A stretch of 64,000 nt of DNA from Paludibacteraceae bacterium (lineage in GTDB: Bacteria; Bacteroidota; Bacteroidia; Bacteroidales; Paludibacteraceae): NCBI GenBank assembly GCA_024399835.1, contig JAKSNK010000002.1, positions 61,284 to 125,283 of the forward strand, in the 5' to 3' direction. The position numbers and the translations under genes are program-made. Positions within the stretch are counted from its first letter, which is position 1. Each line of letters begins with the position of its first letter. Below are positions 36,436 to 45,522 of the stretch, in pieces. The notes under the pieces are model-generated. The model was not told the DNA's origin. It ran no database searches and worked only from the letters and a program-made list of their open reading frames with translations.

Positions 36436-37228
36436 GCAAATGTTGGCTCGTTACACGGGCGATGAACGTAAAGCACATCAAGAAGTGATGCAACAGATTG
36501 CATTGGCAGGACTGTACCGTGCCGGTTTTTTTGAACATGCTGCTTTTTATGGTGGCACATGTTTGCGTATTTTTCACGGGTTGCAGCGGTTCTCGGAAGA
36601 TATGGATTTTTCGCTATTACAACCTAATGACACCTTCAATTTTGAATCCTTCTTTCCTACAGTAATTCAAGAATTTGAATTAGCAGGAAGAAAGGTGGAA
36701 ATTACCAAGAAAGACAAGCGTGATTTTGGTAAAGTGGAGTCTGCTTTTCTAAAAGACACTACTGATGTGTATGATTTGTCCTTCCAAACGGAAAAGAGTT
36801 TAAAAATCAAGATTGAAGTTGATATTAATCCGCCATTACATTTCCGGACGGAGCAAAAACTATTGATGCAACCCTATTCGTTCATGACGCGCTGCTTTAC
36901 TTTGCCGGATCTGTTTGCCGGTAAGTTGCATGCCTTGGTTTTTCGCAATTGGAAAAATCGAGTCAAAGGGCGTGATTGGTATGACTTTGAGTGGTATGTC
37001 CGTAATGGAATCCAACCTGATTGGTCACATTTGCACGAACGCATTTTGCAGTTTAACGGTGAAGATATGACTCGGGAGCAATTCATGTCATTATTGTTGG
37101 AAAGGTTACAAACAACAAACATTGAACATGTTAAGGCAGATGTGGAGCATTTTGTTCTCAATCGTCAAGAATTGGATATTTGGTCCAATGACTATTTTGT
37201 ACAGGTCGCTCATTTGATGTCAATTTAA
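36422..37228 (+). CDS. AbiEii-type nucleotidyltransferase toxin
   Basis: A 268-aa toxin of the AbiEii/AbiGii family, a nucleotidyltransferase-fold enzyme whose relatives inactivate tRNA by adding nucleotides. The core motif is G-G-T-C-L-R at 44-49 followed by R-F-S-E-D-M-D-F at 56-63, with D60 and D62 as the metal ligands. A conserved K-L-H-A-L segment and R-x-x-x-R-D-W-Y-D sit near residues 160-190. The pair should act as an abortive-infection or TA module. It adjoins the multienzyme operon and both lie in the AT-rich island. Confidence 0.9.
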   Translation: MTIYEQMLARYTGDERKAHQEVMQQIALAGLYRAGFFEHAAFYGGTCLRIFHGLQRFSEDMDFSLLQPNDTFNFESFFPTVIQEFELAGRKVEITKKDKRDFGKVESAFLKDTTDVYDLSFQTEKSLKIKIEVDINPPLHFRTEQKLLMQPYSFMTRCFTLPDLFAGKLHALVFRNWKNRVKGRDWYDFEWYVRNGIQPDWSHLHERILQFNGEDMTREQFMSLLLERLQTTNIEHVKADVEHFVLNRQELDIWSNDYFVQVAHLMSI

Positions 37229-37232
37229 AACG

Positions 37233-37248
37233 AAAGTGCAGCACTTTT
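37233..37248 (+). terminator. Possible terminator after abiEii
   Basis: AAAGTGC and GCACTTT flank a single A, followed by TTGTTG. Compact stem and weak T-run. Confidence 0.4.
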
Positions 37249-37396
37249 GTTGTATAGTTGATACAAGAAACCGGTTAATATAGTATCCGTGACGGTGTGT
37301 TGTATCTTGGGACGCCGCCTGATGAAAGGTATTTGTATATTCGGCACTCCCTTGCCAAAGGCAATTCCTCCGAATGGTAGTCCTCGTCTTTATTAA

Positions 37397-37541
37397 CATA
37401 CGCAAGTTTTAGGGCACAAGGTTTGCACCTTTATATCATCCGTTTTTTGGCATTTCATTATATGCAAGCATCTATGAACCGCCAAAAATCGTATGACTAT
37501 AGATTAAAAAATCTATTTTGTGCCCTAATTATTTGCGTATG
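37397..37541. repeat. Inverted-repeat (MITE-like) element
   Basis: The left arm has CATACGCAA (37397-37405) and AGGGCACAA (37411-37419). The right arm has TTGTGCCCT (37518-37526) and TTGCGTATG (37533-37541), each the exact reverse complement. The arms are ~100 bp apart and contain an inner hairpin (AGATT...AATCT). The right arm forms the -33 box of the HAD promoter. No transposase is present. Confidence 0.6.
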
Positions 37542-37563
37542 CCAAATTTTTGTTGTATATTTG
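37532..37563 (+). promoter_or_regulatory. Promoter of the HAD-to-rlmN operon
   Basis: TTTG (37532-37535, extended TTTGCGTATG), 20-bp spacer, TATATTTG (37556-37563). The region 37495-37565 is closely similar to the yidC promoter region at 51797-51870. Confidence 0.75.
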
Positions 37564-37612
37564 TAGGCAAAAGTTGTGATGTGTATAAAATATCATAGGA
37601 GGGAGAAAATAA

Positions 37613-38248
37613 ATGAACTATAAAAACATTCTTTTTGATTTGGGCGGAGTGCTGATAGACCTGAGTGTCAGACGCTCGTTAGCGGCTTTTGCTGCCTTAA
37701 TCAATGTTCCTAAAAAAATGGATGGCGCACCGTCGTCGGTAAGCGAGTTGGTGACGGCTGACGGATTGCTGGGCGGTCATACATCCCAATTGATAGACCA
37801 ATACCAAATAGGTGCCGTCACTACCGACCAGTTCATTGCTGCTATCCTCGCTCACTGCAAGCCCGGCACGACTCGCCAACAGGTAATAGATGCGTGGTAT
37901 GCCATGTTGCTGGGCATTAGAGACGAGAAGAAAGCATTACTGCGCCAACTCATTCTGCAGGGCAAACATATCTATGTACTCAGCAATATAAACGACCTGC
38001 ATGTAACATGGACTTTGACCCATTGTCCCGAACTTAAGCAGGCAGACCGCCTCTTCTTCTCTAACGAGATAGGCATGAGTAAACCCGACCCCCGTTGCTA
38101 TGAATTGGTGATTAACGAGACCAAAATAAAACCCGAAGAAACGGTCTATGTGGACGACCTCTTGCCCAATATCGAGGCAGGACGCCCGTTCGGCTTTCAA
38201 TGCCTCCACGCAGTAGGCAATGATTGGATGAAAGAATTAGTTAAATAA
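37613..38248 (+). CDS. HAD-superfamily (subfamily IA) phosphatase
   Basis: A 211-aa HAD hydrolase. Motif I is L-F-D-L-G-G-V-L (nucleophile Asp near residue 8), motif II is V-L-S-N-I-N, motif III is the Lys of S-K-P-D-P, and motif IV is V-Y-V-D-D-L. The helical cap lies between motifs I and II. Substrate unknown. It heads an operon with fumarase (22 bp downstream). A purine-rich GGAGGGAG precedes the start, unusual here since most genes lack a Shine-Dalgarno. The second motif I Asp is replaced by Gly, common in this subgroup. Confidence 0.85.
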   Translation: MNYKNILFDLGGVLIDLSVRRSLAAFAALINVPKKMDGAPSSVSELVTADGLLGGHTSQLIDQYQIGAVTTDQFIAAILAHCKPGTTRQQVIDAWYAMLLGIRDEKKALLRQLILQGKHIYVLSNINDLHVTWTLTHCPELKQADRLFFSNEIGMSKPDPRCYELVINETKIKPEETVYVDDLLPNIEAGRPFGFQCLHAVGNDWMKELVK

Positions 38249-38270
38249 TAATAATAATAGGAATATAACC

Positions 38271-39908
38271 ATGGAATTTAAGTATGAACCTATGTTTCAA
38301 CTCGGTAAAGACGAAACCGAGTACTATCTGCTGACCAAGGACCATGTGTCTGTCGGTGAGTTTGAAGGTCATGAGATGTTAAAAGTAGATGCCGAAGGTC
38401 TTACCATGATGGCACAACAGGCGTTTCATGATGTCAGTTTTATGCTCCGTCGCAGCCACAACCTGCAGGTCGCCAAAATACTGAACGACCCCGAAGCCAG
38501 CGAAAACGACAAATATGTGGCTCTTACCTTCTTGCGCAATGCAGAAGTGGCAGCCAAAGGGCAATTGCCTCTTTGCCAAGACACGGGAACGGCTATCATT
38601 CACGGAGAAAAGGGACAACAGGTTTGGACCGGCTTTGACGACGAAGAGGCATTGAGCAAAGGCGTCTTCAATACTTATACGCAATGCAATCTGCGCTACT
38701 CGCAGAATGCTCCTCTTACCATGTACGAAGAGGTCAATACCAAATGCAACTTGCCTGCCCAAATCGACATAGAGGCAAGCGAAGGAGCCGAATACCGTTT
38801 CTTGTGCGTGACCAAAGGCGGCGGTAGCGCCAACAAGAGTTACTTGTATCAGGAGACCAAGGCACGCATCCAAAATCCCGGCACACTCATTCCCTTCCTT
38901 GTGGAGAAAATGAAGTCGTTGGGTACGGCTGCTTGTCCGCCATACCATATTGCTATCGTCATTGGCGGCACTTCGGCAGAAAAGAATCTGCTCACGGTCA
39001 AATTGGCTTCTACCCATTATTACGACAGTCTGCCTACAACAGGTAGCGCCGGCGGACGCGCCTTCCGCGATGTGGAACTGGAGAAACAATTGCTGCAAGA
39101 GGCATACAAAATCGGTCTCGGTGCACAATTCGGAGGCAAATATATGGCACACGATGTGCGCGTAATCCGTCTCCCCCGTCATGGCGCCAGTTGCCCAATC
39201 GGATTGGGTGTCAGTTGCTCGGCAGACCGCAATATCAAGTGCAAAATCAATAAGGAGGGTATATGGATTGAGAAAATGGATACCAATCCCGGTTCTCTGA
39301 TTCCCGAAGCATTGCGCCAAGCCGGCGAAGGCGATGCCGTACGCATAGACTTGAATCAGCCCATGGCGGATGTCTGCAAGATTCTGACGAAATACCCCAT
39401 CGGCACACGCCTCAGTTTGAACGGAACCATTATTGTCGGGCGTGACATAGCACATGCTAAAATCAAAGCCCGCCTGGATGCCGGCGAACCGATGCCCGAG
39501 TATCTGAAAAATCATCCTATCTACTATGCCGGACCGGCTAAAACGCCTGCAGGAATGGCTTGCGGAAGTATGGGTCCGACCACAGCCGGGCGTATGGATC
39601 CGTATGTGGACGAATTTCAGGAGCATGGCGGCAGCATGATTATGCTTGCCAAGGGCAACCGCTCGATTGATGTAACCAACGCCTGCCAAAAGCACGGAGG
39701 TTTCTATTTGGGTTCCATAGGCGGTCCTGCTGCCATCCTGGCACAAGAGAATATCCGTAGTATCGAGTGTGTCGAATATCCCGAGTTGGGAATGGAAGCA
39801 ATTTGGAAAATCGAAGTCGAGAACTTCCCCGCATTCATTCTCGTGGACGACAAGGGTAATGATTTCTTTAAACAACTGAAGCCCTGCACAGGGTGTACCA
39901 TTCGATAA
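38271..39908 (+). CDS. fumB: Fumarate hydratase, class I
   Basis: Iron-sulfur class I fumarase (545 aa), interconverting fumarate and malate. Residues ~1-320 form the alpha-like domain with cluster cysteines in L-C-Q-D-T-G-T, the A-A-C-P-P-Y segment and the S-C-S-A-D-R segment. Residues ~330-545 form the beta-like domain with [16 protein letters not shown] and K-G-N-R-S. Length matches E. coli FumA/FumB. The stop TAA overlaps the next start by one base. The minus strand also has a long open frame here, which I treat as a shadow. Confidence 0.95.
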   Translation: MEFKYEPMFQLGKDETEYYLLTKDHVSVGEFEGHEMLKVDAEGLTMMAQQAFHDVSFMLRRSHNLQVAKILNDPEASENDKYVALTFLRNAEVAAKGQLPLCQDTGTAIIHGEKGQQVWTGFDDEEALSKGVFNTYTQCNLRYSQNAPLTMYEEVNTKCNLPAQIDIEASEGAEYRFLCVTKGGGSANKSYLYQETKARIQNPGTLIPFLVEKMKSLGTAACPPYHIAIVIGGTSAEKNLLTVKLASTHYYDSLPTTGSAGGRAFRDVELEKQLLQEAYKIGLGAQFGGKYMAHDVRVIRLPRHGASCPIGLGVSCSADRNIKCKINKEGIWIEKMDTNPGSLIPEALRQAGEGDAVRIDLNQPMADVCKILTKYPIGTRLSLNGTIIVGRDIAHAKIKARLDAGEPMPEYLKNHPIYYAGPAKTPAGMACGSMGPTTAGRMDPYVDEFQEHGGSMIMLAKGNRSIDVTNACQKHGGFYLGSIGGPAAILAQENIRSIECVEYPELGMEAIWKIEVENFPAFILVDDKGNDFFKQLKPCTGCTIR

Positions 39909-40738
39909 TGGAGCAGCAATCCTTTTGGCAACGGCTTAAGACACGCCGCCGTGTGGCAATCGTGGATGACCAGAGTTTGAACGAACTGTGGTCGTTCCGC
40001 CTGTCCGCACTCGGATTGACGATTGTTTTGGTAGTGCTGTTTTTGATTACGGTAACACTACTGTCGTTGGCAATTGTCTTCACTCCGATGAAGTCTATTC
40101 TGCCGGGATACAACCAAAACATCCGCGAACAACTGATGTCTGAGTCCGTGCGGGTGGATTCGCTTTCGACCATAGTGGATTTGCAACATCAGTATTTGGA
40201 TGTCATTCGGAATATAACAGCCGGCGAAGTCAGTACCGACTCCGTTCCCGCTTCCTCCGATTCGTTGCAACTGATTTTCCGCGAAGAATTGCTTCAAGCC
40301 AAAAACGAAGCCACAGAGGAGTTCCTGACGCAGTATGAACAGAAGGAAAAAGACAATATGCTGCTGTTTGATGCGCCGAATGTTCAGCCCACGGTTACGG
40401 TCTTTTGTCCGTTGCGCGGCATCGTAGTGGAGCATTTTGCCCCGCAAAACGGTTGCTATGGCGTGACAATTGCCGCTGCCGCCAAAGAGAATGTGTCTGC
40501 TGTCTTGGCAGGGTGCGTCGTTATGATTGAACCTGAAACGGACGGAACCGTTACCGTCGTGATGCAGCATGCCAATTATCTGAGCGTGTACCGCCATTTG
40601 GGGCATTTGATCAGACAGCGTGGCGATGTCCTTCGCGCAGGGGAAACAATCGGCTGGGTCAATGACAATGTCCCCGTTCAATTGGAGTTGTGGAAGGATG
40701 GCGCGGTGGTTAACCCCGAGGAAGTGATTGCGTTTTAA
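39908..40738 (+). CDS. Degenerate M23 (LytM-like) membrane-anchored protein
   Basis: A 276-aa protein with one transmembrane helix (residues ~37-60), a coiled region, and a C-terminal LytM/M23-like beta domain (~170-276). The domain keeps V-M-Q-H-A-N-Y-L-S-V-Y-R-H-L but its last strand reads V-Q-L-E-L-W where active enzymes have H-x-H. The metal site is therefore incomplete and it is probably a non-catalytic regulator, as in EnvC/NlpD-like activators. The ATG at 39908 overlaps the fumarase stop. Placed between fumarase and dxr in the operon. Confidence 0.75.
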   Translation: MEQQSFWQRLKTRRRVAIVDDQSLNELWSFRLSALGLTIVLVVLFLITVTLLSLAIVFTPMKSILPGYNQNIREQLMSESVRVDSLSTIVDLQHQYLDVIRNITAGEVSTDSVPASSDSLQLIFREELLQAKNEATEEFLTQYEQKEKDNMLLFDAPNVQPTVTVFCPLRGIVVEHFAPQNGCYGVTIAAAAKENVSAVLAGCVVMIEPETDGTVTVVMQHANYLSVYRHLGHLIRQRGDVLRAGETIGWVNDNVPVQLELWKDGAVVNPEEVIAF

Positions 40739-40761
40739 TTGCGATAGTCAAACATTCATCA

Positions 40762-41916
40762 ATGAAAAAACAAATTGCCATATTGGGTAGTACAGGTTCG
40801 ATAGGAACACAAACCTTGGATGTCGTTCGGGCTAATCCCGAGCGGTTTGAGGTCTATGCGATTGCTGCCCATCGTAGCGTGGATAAATTGATTGAGCAGG
40901 CACGCGAATTTCATCCCGAAGTGGTGTGCATTGCCGACGAGACACTATATGACCCGCTCCGACAGGCATTGGCAGATATGCCATACAAGGTGTGGGCAGG
41001 GGATCAGGCAATAGCCGACATGGTAACAATGCCTTCTATCGACATCGTGGTGGCGGCTATGGTGGGATATGCGGGATTATTGCCGACCATGCAGGCAATT
41101 AGGGCACAAAAAACAATCGCCCTTGCCAATAAGGAAACAATGGTTGTGGCTGGAGAAATCATTTGTGACCTGGCAACGCGATATCATGTACCCGTTTTGC
41201 CGGTAGATAGTGAGCATAGTGCCATCTTCCAGTCACTGGTGGGAGAGGAACATAGGGCTATAGAGAAAATCTTGTTGACTGCCAGCGGAGGACCTTTCCG
41301 GACATTCACATTGGAGCAAATGCGCTCTGTTACGGCATCGCAGGCACTCAAACACCCCAATTGGGATATGGGAGCCAAAATAACGATTGACTCTGCCAGT
41401 ATGATGAACAAGGGGTTTGAGGTGATTGAGGCAAAATGGCTGTTTGGCGTGAACTACGACCAAATAGAAGTGTTAGTCCATCCTCAAAGTATTGTGCATT
41501 CGGCGGTTCAGTTTACGGATGGTGCTATCAAGGCACAATTGGGAGCACCCGATATGCGATTGCCGATACAGTATGCCCTTACATTCCCCGAACGCCTGCC
41601 CAGCGATTTTCCCCGTGCAGACTTGTTGTCGCTGCATAATCTCACTTTTGAACAACCTGACTTGCAGCGTTTCCCCAATCTGCAATTGGCATATAGAGCC
41701 ATTGCCAAAGGCGGCAATATGCCGTGTGTGCTGAATGCTGCCAACGAGGTGGTCAACTTGGCTTTCCGAGAGGGGCGTTGCGGATTCTTGGAGATGTCCG
41801 ACATCATTGCCGACACGATGGAAAAAACAACTTATATACAACACCCGACTTACGAAGATTATGTCGCTTCGGATGCAGAAGCCAGACAAATAACCAATAA
41901 CCGATTAACCAACTAA
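40762..41916 (+). CDS. dxr: 1-deoxy-D-xylulose 5-phosphate reductoisomerase
   Basis: Second MEP-pathway enzyme (384 aa), making MEP from DXP with NADPH. N-terminal Rossmann motif L-G-S-T-G-S-I-G-T-Q-T-L. Metal and substrate residues lie in P-V-D-S-E-H-S-A, then T-A-S-G-G-P-F-R, H-P-x-W-x-M-G and the M-M-N-K-G-x-E-V-I-E-A motif. The last eight residues (I-T-N-N-R-L-T-N) and the stop are encoded by an 8-bp repeat array (41892-41947) and so are unlikely to be ancestral. Its partner dxs is in another operon at 22536-24425. Confidence 0.95.
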   Translation: MKKQIAILGSTGSIGTQTLDVVRANPERFEVYAIAAHRSVDKLIEQAREFHPEVVCIADETLYDPLRQALADMPYKVWAGDQAIADMVTMPSIDIVVAAMVGYAGLLPTMQAIRAQKTIALANKETMVVAGEIICDLATRYHVPVLPVDSEHSAIFQSLVGEEHRAIEKILLTASGGPFRTFTLEQMRSVTASQALKHPNWDMGAKITIDSASMMNKGFEVIEAKWLFGVNYDQIEVLVHPQSIVHSAVQFTDGAIKAQLGAPDMRLPIQYALTFPERLPSDFPRADLLSLHNLTFEQPDLQRFPNLQLAYRAIAKGGNMPCVLNAANEVVNLAFREGRCGFLEMSDIIADTMEKTTYIQHPTYEDYVASDAEARQITNNRLTN

Positions 41917-41947
41917 CCGATTCACCGATTAACCAATTCACCAATTA
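41892..41947 (+). repeat. 8-bp tandem array at the dxr 3' end
   Basis: Seven 8-bp units of the form ACC(G/A)A(T/C)T(A/C), running from the last codons of dxr to 2 bases before the rseP ATG at 41950. Same unit family as at 25008 and 26838. Confidence 0.9.
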
Positions 41948-41949
41948 AA

Positions 41950-43398
41950 ATGATACAGGCATTACAACTGATACTCTCCTTGAGTTTTCTCGTGGTTATC
42001 CACGAATTAGGACATTTCACTTTCGCACGCATTTTTGGCGTTAGAGTGGAGAAATTTTACATGTTCTTCGATTGGAAATTCTCCATTCTTAAAGCAAAAA
42101 AGATCAATGGCAAATGGCAATTCCGTTTCTTCCAGCCCACTACGGATGAGAAAAGTGACGACGAGTGGAACCGATACCCCGATAATACCGAATGGGGAAT
42201 AGGTTGGATACCTTTTGGTGGCTATTGTGCCATTGCCGGAATGGTGGACGAGACACACGATGCCGAGCAGATAGCCAAAACGGAACCGCAGCCGTGGGAG
42301 TTCCGCAGCAAGAATGTATGGCAGCGTTTGTGCATCATTATTGGTGGTATTTTAGTTAATTTTATTGCCGCATTGATTATCTTCGGGCAGTTGCTCTTTG
42401 TATGGGGCGAGGATAAATTGCCACTCAAAAATGTCTCTACAGGATTGTATTATGCCGAGATATTGCAGAACGAGGGCTTCCGGCAACAAGACAAGATTGT
42501 GTCTATCGATGGACAGGAACCGCAAAGTATAGGCGATATCGTGCAATGGCTGATTATTGAGGGCAAACGGGATGTTACCGTTCAGCGCGGACAGGAGACT
42601 GTCCAACTCTCCATGTCAGAGGATCTGGGCACGCGCTATTTGGCACTTCAGAACGAGTTTGACAGGCAGGAACGCCATAAGGCACACAGGGATAAGTCGT
42701 ATCAAAAAGCACGCTTTACATTGATAAGCGAGTATATCCCGTTTGTAGTGGATACTACCTTGGCAGGAGATTTGGCGGATGCAGCGGGTATTCGCAAAGG
42801 CGATACGATTGTGGCTGTTGCCGGTGTGCCTACTCCTTGTGCCGTGATGGTGAATCAGCAGATACGCTTGCATCCCTGCGAACAGATTAGTTTAACCGTC
42901 GGACGAACGGACGGTAGGGTAGATCTACCTATTTTTATAGGCGATAGATGTATGATTGGAGTGGCGCCGTATAGCCAATACCACTATTTTGAAACGGAGC
43001 ATACCTCTTATACCTTGTTGCAGTCTGTTCCTGCCGGTATCAAGTATGGCTGGGGTGTGCTGAGAATGTATGTTACGCAGTTCCGACTGGTGTTTACCAA
43101 AGAGGGCGCACAGTCGTTGGGTGGCTTTGGCGCGATTGGCTCTTTGTTCCCCAATCAGTGGAATTGGTATAGTTTCTGGTATATGACTGCCTTCTTGAGC
43201 ATAATGTTGGCATTCATGAATTTCCTGCCTATACCTGCTCTGGATGGCGGATACATATTGTTCCTGATATTTGAAATGATAACAGGCAAAAAGCCGGGTG
43301 ATAAGTTCTTGGAGCGTGCCAATATGATAGGTATGTGGCTGTTGCTTGCGCTATTGATATTTGCAAATGGAAATGATATATTTAAATTATTCTTTTAA
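41950..43398 (+). CDS. rseP: Site-2 protease RseP
   Basis: Intramembrane zinc metalloprotease (482 aa). H-E-L-G-H with catalytic Glu is in the first membrane helix (residues ~18-22). Two PDZ-like regions lie near ~165-220 and ~260-325. The L-D-G-G metal-ligand motif (A-L-D-G-G-Y) comes near the C-terminal helices. It cleaves anti-sigma factors or signal-peptide remnants. The insert between the first helix and the first PDZ is a little longer than in E. coli. It starts 33 bp after dxr, immediately after the 8-bp repeat array. Confidence 0.93.
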   Translation: MIQALQLILSLSFLVVIHELGHFTFARIFGVRVEKFYMFFDWKFSILKAKKINGKWQFRFFQPTTDEKSDDEWNRYPDNTEWGIGWIPFGGYCAIAGMVDETHDAEQIAKTEPQPWEFRSKNVWQRLCIIIGGILVNFIAALIIFGQLLFVWGEDKLPLKNVSTGLYYAEILQNEGFRQQDKIVSIDGQEPQSIGDIVQWLIIEGKRDVTVQRGQETVQLSMSEDLGTRYLALQNEFDRQERHKAHRDKSYQKARFTLISEYIPFVVDTTLAGDLADAAGIRKGDTIVAVAGVPTPCAVMVNQQIRLHPCEQISLTVGRTDGRVDLPIFIGDRCMIGVAPYSQYHYFETEHTSYTLLQSVPAGIKYGWGVLRMYVTQFRLVFTKEGAQSLGGFGAIGSLFPNQWNWYSFWYMTAFLSIMLAFMNFLPIPALDGGYILFLIFEMITGKKPGDKFLERANMIGMWLLLALLIFANGNDIFKLFF

Positions 43399-43403
43399 CA
43401 ATT

Positions 43404-43973
43404 ATGGATTATTTCGTTCATGAATCATCCTATGTGGATGACAATTGTCAAATTGGTAAAGGCACCAAGATATGGCATTTTTCGCACATTATGTCTAATT
43501 GCGTGATTGGTGAAGATTGCAACATCGGGCAAAATGTAGTGATTTCTCCGGATGTCGTTTTGGGACGCAATTGCAAGATTCAAAACAATGTTAGCGTCTA
43601 TACAGGTGTGCGTTGCGAAGATGATGTGTTCCTGGGACCGAGTATGGTGTTTACCAATGTCATCAATCCCCGTGCCGCCGTATCGCGCAAATCAGAATAT
43701 AAAACCACTCTTATCCGTCAGGGTGCTTCCGTCGGAGCCAATGCCACTATCGTTTGCGGACATAGTCTGGGGCAGTATTGCCTGATTGGGGCAGGGTCGG
43801 TTGTTACCAAGGATGTACCTGATTTTGCACTTATGGTCGGCAACCCTGCGCGACGCATCGGATGGGTCAGTCGGCATGGCGAAAAACTGCATTTTGACGA
43901 ACAGGGATTGGCTACATGCCCTGCTACGGGAGATAAATACCAATTAATTAACGATAAAGTAATAAAACTATGA
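43404..43973 (+). CDS. Hexapeptide-repeat N-acetyltransferase (WbpD/WlbB-like)
   Basis: A 189-aa left-handed beta-helix acyltransferase. The start (V-H-E-S-S-Y-V-D-D-N) and the order of hexapeptide rungs (I-G-x-x-C-N-I-G-Q-N-V) match UDP-amino-sugar-acid acetyltransferases of the WbpD/WlbB kind, e.g. F-x-N-V-x-x-P-R near residue 90. The end, R-R-I-G-W-V-S-x-x-G, is also typical. It would acetylate a 3-amino-sugar nucleotide for surface glycans. 5 bp after rseP; its stop overlaps the DUF4293 start by 4 bp (ATGA). Confidence 0.85.
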   Translation: MDYFVHESSYVDDNCQIGKGTKIWHFSHIMSNCVIGEDCNIGQNVVISPDVVLGRNCKIQNNVSVYTGVRCEDDVFLGPSMVFTNVINPRAAVSRKSEYKTTLIRQGASVGANATIVCGHSLGQYCLIGAGSVVTKDVPDFALMVGNPARRIGWVSRHGEKLHFDEQGLATCPATGDKYQLINDKVIKL

Positions 43974-44467
43974 TTCAACGCCGCCAAACTATTTATTTAC
44001 TCACCATTGTGATTTTAGGTGTTATTTTGTATTTCTGTTCAGTATTGCAATTCACTACGCCTGCGACAGACGATATCCAGCGCACTTTTATGCTAAGTGC
44101 ATCCAATGGGTTTGAAGAAGTGACGCAAGAACTGGAGTACATGGAGTTGGAACCCGTTCGCATCAACGGACTATGGGGACTGCAAGTGACCACTTTGCTT
44201 ATTCCTCTGTTGGCATTGGTGGATATCTTCCTGTATCGCAAGCGCATTCTGCAAGCACGGTGGAATATCTTTTTAGCATTGCTATGTATAGGGTATTACG
44301 GCATTCTGATGATGTATGTTTGGTTTATCCGTCATCAGATTCGCGTAGATTGGGATATTTGTTTTGGAGCGTGTGTTCCTTTGGTGTGCCTCGTTTTGAC
44401 CGTCGGTGCCACGCGCTTGATTCTCAAGGACGAAGCCATGGTGCGTGCTGCTGACAGAATACGATAA
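43970..44467 (+). CDS. DUF4293 membrane protein
   Basis: A 165-aa protein with four transmembrane helices, starting M-I-Q-R-R-Q-T-I-Y-L-L, the hallmark of the Bacteroidota family DUF4293. A ~45-residue non-cytoplasmic loop follows the first helix. The C-terminus is basic (A-A-D-R-I-R). Function unknown. It overlaps the acetyltransferase by 4 bp and its stop abuts the rlmN start. In other Bacteroidota this family is often near housekeeping genes such as this. Confidence 0.8.
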   Translation: MIQRRQTIYLLTIVILGVILYFCSVLQFTTPATDDIQRTFMLSASNGFEEVTQELEYMELEPVRINGLWGLQVTTLLIPLLALVDIFLYRKRILQARWNIFLALLCIGYYGILMMYVWFIRHQIRVDWDICFGACVPLVCLVLTVGATRLILKDEAMVRAADRIR

Positions 44468-45481
44468 ATGGAGATACTCTTAGGTAAAACATTGTCTGAA
44501 TTACAATCCGTTGCAGAACAATGCGGATTGCCTAAGTATGCCGGCAAACAGTTGGCAGATTGGCTCTATGTCAAGCGAGTGACCTCGATAGACGAAATGA
44601 CCAATATATCTGCCAAAGGGCGAATGGCGTTAAAATCGACTTATGCCGTCGGACGGGTCAATCCTTCTGCACAAGCCGTCTCGGCAGATGGCACGGCTAA
44701 ATATCTTTTTGCCGTCAATAACGGACAAGTTGTTGAATCGGTGTATATACCTGAGACAGACCGGGCTACTGTCTGCATTAGTACGCAAGCCGGGTGCAAG
44801 ATGGGATGTAAGTTCTGCATGACCGGTACTTTGGGCTTCCATGGGCATTTGACTGCTGCAGAGATGCTCAATCAGGTCTTTTCCATTCCGCAGAGTGACA
44901 CTTTGACCAATATAGTCGTAATGGGCGAAGGAGAACCGATGGACAATTTGGACAATGTCTTGCGTTTCCTGGAAATAATGACGGCAGACTATGGACCTGC
45001 CTGGTCGCCCAAACGCATTACCGTCAGTTCGGTCGGCTTGTTGCCCGGCTTGAAACGCTATTTGGACGCGAGTGACTGCCACCTTGCCGTTTCGTTGCAT
45101 AATCCGTTCCATATCGAGAGGGAACAAATCATGCCTGTCGAGCATGCCTATTATATAAATAAGGTGATTGAATTGCTCAAACAGTACGATTTTAACCACC
45201 AGCGGAGAGTGTCTTTTGAGTATATCTGTTGGGGCGGAATCAACGATACTCCCAAGCATGCCAATGAATTGCTACGCCTGCTCAAGGGCTTGACTTGCCG
45301 CATCAATCTAATTAGATACCACGATGGAGGACAGGCATCTTTCCCCTCTTCCGACGAAAAACAAATGCAGTGGCTGGCGGATTATCTGTCCGAACATGGT
45401 ATCACTACCACCATTCGCAAATCGCGGGGAGAAGATATATTAGCCGCTTGCGGAATGTTGGTCAATAGTTTGCAAAAGTAA
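44468..45481 (+). CDS. rlmN: 23S rRNA/tRNA A2503/A37 methyltransferase RlmN
   Basis: Radical-SAM methyltransferase (337 aa). The cluster motif C-x3-C-x2-C is in A-G-C-K-M-G-C-K-F-C near residues 114-121. G-E-G-E-P-M-D-N near 160 is the SAM-binding motif, and the methyl-carrying Cys is near the end in D-I-L-A-A-C-G. An N-terminal helical RlmN domain (A-D-W-L-Y) precedes it. It methylates C2 of A2503 in 23S rRNA and A37 in some tRNAs. Last of the HAD-to-rlmN run; argD begins 41 bp later. Confidence 0.95.
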   Translation: MEILLGKTLSELQSVAEQCGLPKYAGKQLADWLYVKRVTSIDEMTNISAKGRMALKSTYAVGRVNPSAQAVSADGTAKYLFAVNNGQVVESVYIPETDRATVCISTQAGCKMGCKFCMTGTLGFHGHLTAAEMLNQVFSIPQSDTLTNIVVMGEGEPMDNLDNVLRFLEIMTADYGPAWSPKRITVSSVGLLPGLKRYLDASDCHLAVSLHNPFHIEREQIMPVEHAYYINKVIELLKQYDFNHQRRVSFEYICWGGINDTPKHANELLRLLKGLTCRINLIRYHDGGQASFPSSDEKQMQWLADYLSEHGITTTIRKSRGEDILAACGMLVNSLQK

Positions 45482-45522
45482 TAATCTATTATATCTGAAA
45501 CACATATTAATACATACGATTT

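Larger units (their letters stand above)
37229..37612. other. Gap between abiEii and the HAD gene
   Basis: 384 bp, no credible gene. A small hairpin follows abiEii (about 37233-37248, AAAGTGC/GCACTTT). Then an inverted-repeat element spans 37397-37541, and the HAD promoter lies at 37532-37563. A short GGAGGGAG tract at about 37600 precedes the HAD start. Confidence 0.7.

Noticed and set aside
38379-39875. 498-codon minus-strand open frame opposite fumarase
   Set aside because: The plus strand encodes a full-length class I fumarase with all motifs; the reverse frame has no family motif and reflects codon bias.
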